From SZAS-103 sp964449135 (GTDB lineage: Bacteria; Pseudomonadota; Gammaproteobacteria; Xanthomonadales; Xanthomonadaceae), in contig CAYUXZ010000061.1 in assembly GCA_964449135.1 (NCBI GenBank), positions 1 through 10,042 on the forward strand: a stretch of 10,042 nt of DNA, in the 5' to 3' direction. Of the stretch, positions 7,010-10,042 are shown piece by piece. The translations under genes and the position numbers were made by a program. Within the stretch, counting starts at the first letter, position 1. Each line of letters opens with the position of its first letter. Below the pieces are notes generated by a model, which was given only the letters and a program-made list of their open reading frames with translations, had not been told where the DNA came from and made no database searches.

Positions 7010-7806
7010 AGCGCGTAATCCACGGCGTACGGCGCGTGATCGGAAAACCGCGGCTCGGGATGGATCGCGCAGGCTTTCAGTTTCTTGCGCAGCGACGGCG
7101 TGACGAACTGGTAGTCGATGCGCCAGCCGACGTTGTTCGCGCGCGCTGCGCCGCGCTGGCTCCACCAGCTGTACTCGACCGCGTCGGGTTTGAGCTCGCG
7201 GAAGCTGTCGAGCCAGCCGTGCTTCGGCGCAGGCGTGCCGTCGCCGTACGCGTCCGCGATCAGGCCGTTGAGCCAGGCGCGCTCGGCGGGCAGGCAGCCG
7301 GAATTCTTCTGGTTCGAAGTCCAGTTCTTGATGTCGTTCTTCGCGCGCACGATGTTCCAGTCGCCGCAAAGCACGTAGTCGCGATCGCTCGCGAGCCAGC
7401 CATCGAGAATGGGTTTGAGCCAGTCCATCGCCTTGAACTTGAACTGCTGGCGTTCGTCGCCCGAGGTGCCCGATGGGATGTAGAACGAGACCACGCTGAG
7501 CTTGCCGAAGCGTGCCTCGATGTAACGGCCTTCCTCATCGAACGCGGACCAGCCCAGCGAAGTGCGCACTTCGTCGGGTTCGCGCGCGGAATAGATCGCC
7601 ACGCCGCTGTAGCCCTTCTTCGTGGTCGCATCGCGGAAGTACGCGCGATAGCCCTCCGGCCGAAGATCGGGAGCGCCCAGTTGGTGCTCCTGCGCCTTGG
7701 TCTCCTGCACGCAGAGCACATCGGCTTTCTGCCTGGCGAACCAGCCGAAGAATCCCTTGTTCGCGGCCGAGCGCAGGCCGTTCGCGTTGAAGCTGATGAT
7801 CCGCAT
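7006..7806 (-). CDS. xthA: exodeoxyribonuclease III (AP endonuclease)
   Basis: ExoIII repairs DNA by cutting 5' to abasic sites and removing 3' blocking groups; it also has 3'-5' exonuclease and RNase H activity. The 266-aa length and the EEP-fold motifs fit: N7 in FNANGLR, E35 in VQETK (metal ligand), Y109, D149 and N151 in GDWN, D231 in WRIDYQF, and H257 in SDHAP, all matching the E. coli active-site set. The ATG at 7806 begins directly at the conserved MRIISFNANGLR, so the start is secure although its Shine-Dalgarno is weak. It is the first gene of a two-gene unit with the AmpG-like permease, a pairing with no obvious functional logic. Confidence 0.96.
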   Translation of the reverse strand: MRIISFNANGLRSAANKGFFGWFARQKADVLCVQETKAQEHQLGAPDLRPEGYRAYFRDATTKKGYSGVAIYSAREPDEVRTSLGWSAFDEEGRYIEARFGKLSVVSFYIPSGTSGDERQQFKFKAMDWLKPILDGWLASDRDYVLCGDWNIVRAKNDIKNWTSNQKNSGCLPAERAWLNGLIADAYGDGTPAPKHGWLDSFRELKPDAVEYSWWSQRGAARANNVGWRIDYQFVTPSLRKKLKACAIHPEPRFSDHAPYAVDYAL

Positions 7807-7832
7807 GGGCAGCGTCCGCGGGAGGTCGCGCC

Positions 7833-7860
7833 ATCATACGTGGCCGCCGCCGATTCGCCA
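7833..7860 (-). promoter_or_regulatory. candidate xthA promoter
   Basis: On the minus strand TATGAT (7838-7833) matches five of six -10 bases and lies 26 bp upstream of the xthA ATG. The best -35 at a 16-bp spacing is TGGCGA (7860-7855), only three of six. Transcription would start near 7826. I found no convincing promoter on the plus strand for cphB in the same 127-bp divergent gap. Confidence 0.35.
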
Positions 7861-7933
7861 TTGTGTGCGCTTGAACTCTGGATATTGCACCGCAACGTGG
7901 TAGTTTTATGGCTTCGCAACAGCAGGAAACTCG

Positions 7934-8770
7934 ATGCCCAGCAGGATTCCCGACGGCGGACAGCGCGGATGGATCGTTCCCATCGGCGGCGCGGAGGACA
8001 AGGAAAGCCGGCGCCGTATCCTCAGTCGTTTCGTCGATCTGTGCGGCGGACGCGACGCCGACATCGTGGTGATCCCGACCGCGAGCCGCCTGCCCGACAC
8101 CGGCAGCAAATACGAGGAACTGTTCGGCCGCCTCGACGCCGGCCGCGCGACCGCGCTGGACATCAACACGCGCGACGACGGCCATCGCGACGAAGTCCTG
8201 CGTCGGATCGAGGACGCCAGTGGCGTGTTCTTCACCGGCGGCAATCAGCTGCGCATCTCGACCATCCTCGGCGGCACGCCCGCCGCGAAACTGATCCGCA
8301 GCCGCAACGCGCACGGCACGCACGTCGCCGGGACCAGCGCGGGCGCGAGCATCCTGTCCGAGCACATGATCGCGTTCGGCAAGGAAGGTTCCTCGCCGCG
8401 CGCCGGCAGCGTCCGGCTCGCGCCGGGACTGGGCCTGACCAACCGCTTCATCATCGACCAGCACTTCCGCCAGCGCGATCGCCTCGGTCGCCTCGTGGCC
8501 GCGCTCGCCTACAACCCGTTCGCGATCGGCATCGGTCTCGACGAAGACACCGCCGCGTTCATCAATCCCGACAACGTGCTCGAGGTCGAAGGCAGCGGTG
8601 CGGTGACCGTGGTCGATGCGGACGGCCTGGAGTTCTCCTCGATGGCCGACGTGAGCCTGAGCCAGCCGGTTTGCCTGCTCGGACTGAAGGTGCATATCCT
8701 CGTGCAGGGCGCGACCTTCGACCTGCACACGCGCAAGGCCTCGGCCGGAGCGCTCGCCGGCGAGCGCTGA
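7934..8770 (+). CDS. cphB: cyanophycinase
   Basis: This serine exopeptidase of family S51 cuts the storage polymer cyanophycin (multi-L-arginyl-poly-L-aspartate) into beta-Asp-Arg dipeptides. The 278-aa length is close to the 271 aa of the Synechocystis enzyme. Visible motifs are IVPIGGAEDK near the N-terminus, VIPTAS, FFTGGNQLR, the nucleophile elbow GTSAGAS with S135, IDQHFRQRDRLGRL (from D175) and GIGLDEDTA. These separate it from peptidase E, another S51 member. There is no signal peptide, so it acts on intracellular granules. AGGA at 7924-7927, 6 nt before the ATG, supports the start. A small exported-protein gene follows 11 bp downstream and cphA lies beyond, so the locus looks like a make-and-mobilise cyanophycin cluster. 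The isoaspartyl dipeptidase needed to finish degradation is not in the window. Confidence 0.95.
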   Translation: MPSRIPDGGQRGWIVPIGGAEDKESRRRILSRFVDLCGGRDADIVVIPTASRLPDTGSKYEELFGRLDAGRATALDINTRDDGHRDEVLRRIEDASGVFFTGGNQLRISTILGGTPAAKLIRSRNAHGTHVAGTSAGASILSEHMIAFGKEGSSPRAGSVRLAPGLGLTNRFIIDQHFRQRDRLGRLVAALAYNPFAIGIGLDEDTAAFINPDNVLEVEGSGAVTVVDADGLEFSSMADVSLSQPVCLLGLKVHILVQGATFDLHTRKASAGALAGER

Positions 8771-8781
8771 AGGAGGATTCG

Positions 8782-9276
8782 ATGAAGCGGTCCATCGCAG
8801 CCATTGCCCTCGCAATCGCCTGTGCAGCGGGGGCGCACGCGACGCCGCTGACCCTCGAGAACGCGCGCGAAATCATCGCAAGGGTGCAGCAGCTTCCGGT
8901 GAACCAACTGGATGCATCCTTGCCTTCGCAGCCGTTCCAGCGTTGGTTGGGTGCGACCCTGGGCGCCGGCGAGGAGATCGAATGGGGCGTAGGCGACTGC
9001 GACATCAAGGCGCCCACACAAGTCTCGGCGCCGCTCTGCGTGGTCGCACGCGGATCGGCCAAACCCGATATCGGGTTCCGCATCCACATCCTCGTCGGGA
9101 CCTACGGACACAGCTCCGTGAGGAAGCCCGTTCTGCTGCCGCAGTCGTTCATCGGGCGCGGCCAGCAAAAAGAAGGCTGCATGCTCGGGCTGGTCAGCCT
9201 GTCGGAACTTCCGGACGATCTTGCGCAACTCAAAGCGACCGAGGGTTGCGCCAACCCGAAGCCGCGCACCGACTAG
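8782..9276 (+). CDS. small predicted secreted protein with four mature cysteines, function unknown
   Basis: I do not recognise this 164-aa protein. The start is firm: a perfect AGGAGG (8771-8776) sits 5 nt before the ATG, and the first residues form a classical Sec signal peptide, MKRS then an Ala/Ile-rich core, with likely cleavage after AHA (residue 20). No lipobox is apparent. The ~144-residue mature part has four cysteines, C73, C86, C133 and C156, enough for two disulfides, and reads as a small mixed globular domain (e.g. EIEWGVGDCDIKAP, IGFRIHILVGTYGHSSV). It lies 11 bp after cphB and is probably co-transcribed with it, yet the cyanophycin enzymes are cytoplasmic, so an exported partner is unexpected. 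It could be an unrelated passenger. Codon use looks like its neighbours, with no sign of transfer. Confidence 0.85.
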   Translation: MKRSIAAIALAIACAAGAHATPLTLENAREIIARVQQLPVNQLDASLPSQPFQRWLGATLGAGEEIEWGVGDCDIKAPTQVSAPLCVVARGSAKPDIGFRIHILVGTYGHSSVRKPVLLPQSFIGRGQQKEGCMLGLVSLSELPDDLAQLKATEGCANPKPRTD

Positions 9277-9372
9277 GCCAGGCCGGTTCCAAACCGATTC
9301 GTCCGATCCTTCGTCCCGACACCTCCCGCGACGATCGTTCCCATCTTGCGCAAACCGCCCCGGCGGAGTAAG

Positions 9373-9406
9373 CGTTGCACTCCCGGGACCTGTTTCCGGG
9401 GCAACG
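9373..9406 (+). promoter_or_regulatory. long hairpin in the gap ahead of cphA
   Basis: CGTTGC (9373-9378) pairs with GCAACG (9401-9406), and inside it CCCGG (9382-9386) pairs with CCGGG (9396-9400) around a 9-nt loop; only ACT on the 5' side is unpaired. The 11-bp stem ends 10 nt before the cphA Shine-Dalgarno. No U-run follows, so it is not a standard intrinsic terminator. It could be an attenuator, an mRNA-stability or processing element, or chance in GC-rich DNA. Confidence 0.5.
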
Positions 9407-9428
9407 ACGGACCATCAGGGGAGACACC

Positions 9429-10042
9429 ATGCGCATTCTCGACCGCTCGGTCTATCAGGGCCCGTCGCTCTACGCCCACTTCCCGGTGATCCGCCTGGAG
9501 CTCGATCTCGGCGAGCTGGAGAACTGGCCCACCGGCAAGCTCGGGCCGGCGTTCGTTGACGCGTTGCTCGCGGCGCTGCCCGGCCTGCACGAACATGGCT
9601 GCTCCTACCGCGTGCCCGGCGGCTTCGAGCGGCGCATGCGCGAGGGCGAAGGCACCTGGCTGGGCCACGTGCTCGAGCACGTCGCGATCGAGCTGCAGAA
9701 CGTCGCCGGCGAGAACGTCACCTTCGGCAAGACCCGCAGCATCGCCGACGACCGCCCGGGCGTGTATTCGGTGGTCTACGAATACGCGCAACGCGAGGAA
9801 GGCATCGCCGCCGGCGAGCTCGCGATCAAGCTGCTGTGCTCGCTGCTGCCCGAGAAAATCCGCCCCGAGGGCAGCGTCCCCGAGGATTTCGTCTGGAACG
9901 AGGCGCGCGATGCGTTCATCCGTTACGCGCAGCGGCGCGCGCTCGGTCCTTCGACCGCCTCGCTGGTGCACGCGGCCGAGCACCGCGGCATCCCGTGGCT
10001 GCGCATGAACGACCAGTCGCTGGTGCAGCTCGGCCACGGCAA
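9429..10042 (+). CDS. cphA: cyanophycin synthetase, N-terminal part (runs off window)
   Basis: Cyanophycin synthetase joins Asp and Arg, with ATP, into the cyanophycin polymer. The first 204 codons are present and open to the window end. They match the N-terminal domain of CphA1: a start MRILDRSVYQGPSLYAHFPV, then PGGFERRMREGEGTWLGHVLEH with GHVLEH at 79-84, VAIELQ, FGKTR, LGPST (172-176) and RGIPWLR (from 186), where the ATP-grasp part normally begins. The ATG at 9429 follows AGGGGAG (9417-9423) by 5 nt. The downstream ATP-grasp and Mur-ligase-like domains are outside the window, so CphA1 versus a shorter CphA-like paralogue cannot be fully settled, although the N-terminal text favours CphA1. 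A hairpin lies in its leader. Confidence 0.93.
   Translation, partial: MRILDRSVYQGPSLYAHFPVIRLELDLGELENWPTGKLGPAFVDALLAALPGLHEHGCSYRVPGGFERRMREGEGTWLGHVLEHVAIELQNVAGENVTFGKTRSIADDRPGVYSVVYEYAQREEGIAAGELAIKLLCSLLPEKIRPEGSVPEDFVWNEARDAFIRYAQRRALGPSTASLVHAAEHRGIPWLRMNDQSLVQLGHG

Noticed and set aside
7010..7369. 120-residue N-terminal extension of the AmpG-like permease
   Set aside because: It lies within xthA on the same strand in another frame and is Arg-rich; the GTG at 7009 directly precedes the membrane-protein text.
7871..7909. Plus-strand promoter for cphB built from TTGAAC or TTGCAC and TTTTAT
   Set aside because: Spacings (27 and 13 bp) are outside the usable range for sigma70-type promoters.
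7036..9276. 746-codon open frame on the plus strand
   Set aside because: Most of it is antisense to xthA or out of frame with cphB and is Arg/Ala-rich low-complexity text; only its last 164 codons, from the ATG at 8782, are a real gene.
9284..9296. Small hairpin CGGTT-CCA-AACCG after the secreted-protein gene as a terminator
   Set aside because: The stem is only 5 bp with no following T-run, so it does not support a terminator call.
9355..9366. Palindrome CCGCCCCGGCGG ahead of cphA
   Set aside because: The 2-nt loop is too tight for a full stem and such palindromes are expected by chance at this GC content.

Overview
This is a high-GC chromosomal window from a gammaproteobacterium, most likely of the order Xanthomonadales (Lysobacterales). 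The placement rests on the 5' third of a 16S rRNA gene whose V1-V2 region reads like that order, and on the run 16S rRNA - tyrS - M23 peptidase - anmK, a neighbourhood I recall from Xanthomonas relatives (recalled, not searched). I cannot name a genus. I see no insertion sequence, prophage, CRISPR array or tRNA; the content looks like vertically inherited core genes plus a cyanophycin storage cluster.

Layout. Positions 1-334 hold the 5' end of a 16S rRNA gene on the minus strand. Its leader (about 335-538) carries a boxB hairpin and a boxA, and its promoter (545-572) is near consensus with an rrn-type GC-rich discriminator. Just upstream, also on the minus strand, is tyrS (tyrosyl-tRNA synthetase), ending 33 bp before the promoter. 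tyrS diverges from an M23 zinc metallopeptidase gene; the AT-richer region between them holds an exact tandem repeat with 11-bp period and a long inverted repeat. The peptidase overlaps anmK by 8 bp, and anmK is followed by a predicted lipoprotein fusing TPR repeats to a retropepsin-type aspartic protease domain. Converging on that block from the minus strand is a xthA-ampG-like pair joined by a GTGA stop/start overlap. Finally, on the plus strand, come cyanophycinase (cphB), a small predicted secreted protein with four cysteines in its mature part, a 152-bp gap with a strong hairpin, and the N-terminal third of cyanophycin synthetase (cphA), cut by the window end.

How the genes fit together. 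Three blocks are visible. (1) Translation machinery: rrn and tyrS. (2) Cell-wall turnover: the M23 endopeptidase may cut peptidoglycan in the periplasm, the AmpG-like permease may import anhydro-muropeptides, and AnmK phosphorylates anhydro-MurNAc for reuse; the lipoprotein aspartic protease lies beside this block with unknown role. (3) Nitrogen/carbon storage: CphA makes the Asp-Arg polymer cyanophycin and CphB degrades it, with an exported protein of unknown function between them.

Most unusual items: the TPR-retropepsin lipoprotein, the exported Cys-containing protein inside an otherwise cytoplasmic cyanophycin locus, the hairpin ahead of cphA, and the repeat-rich divergent region between tyrS and the M23 gene. 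I found no wholly unknown multi-gene system.
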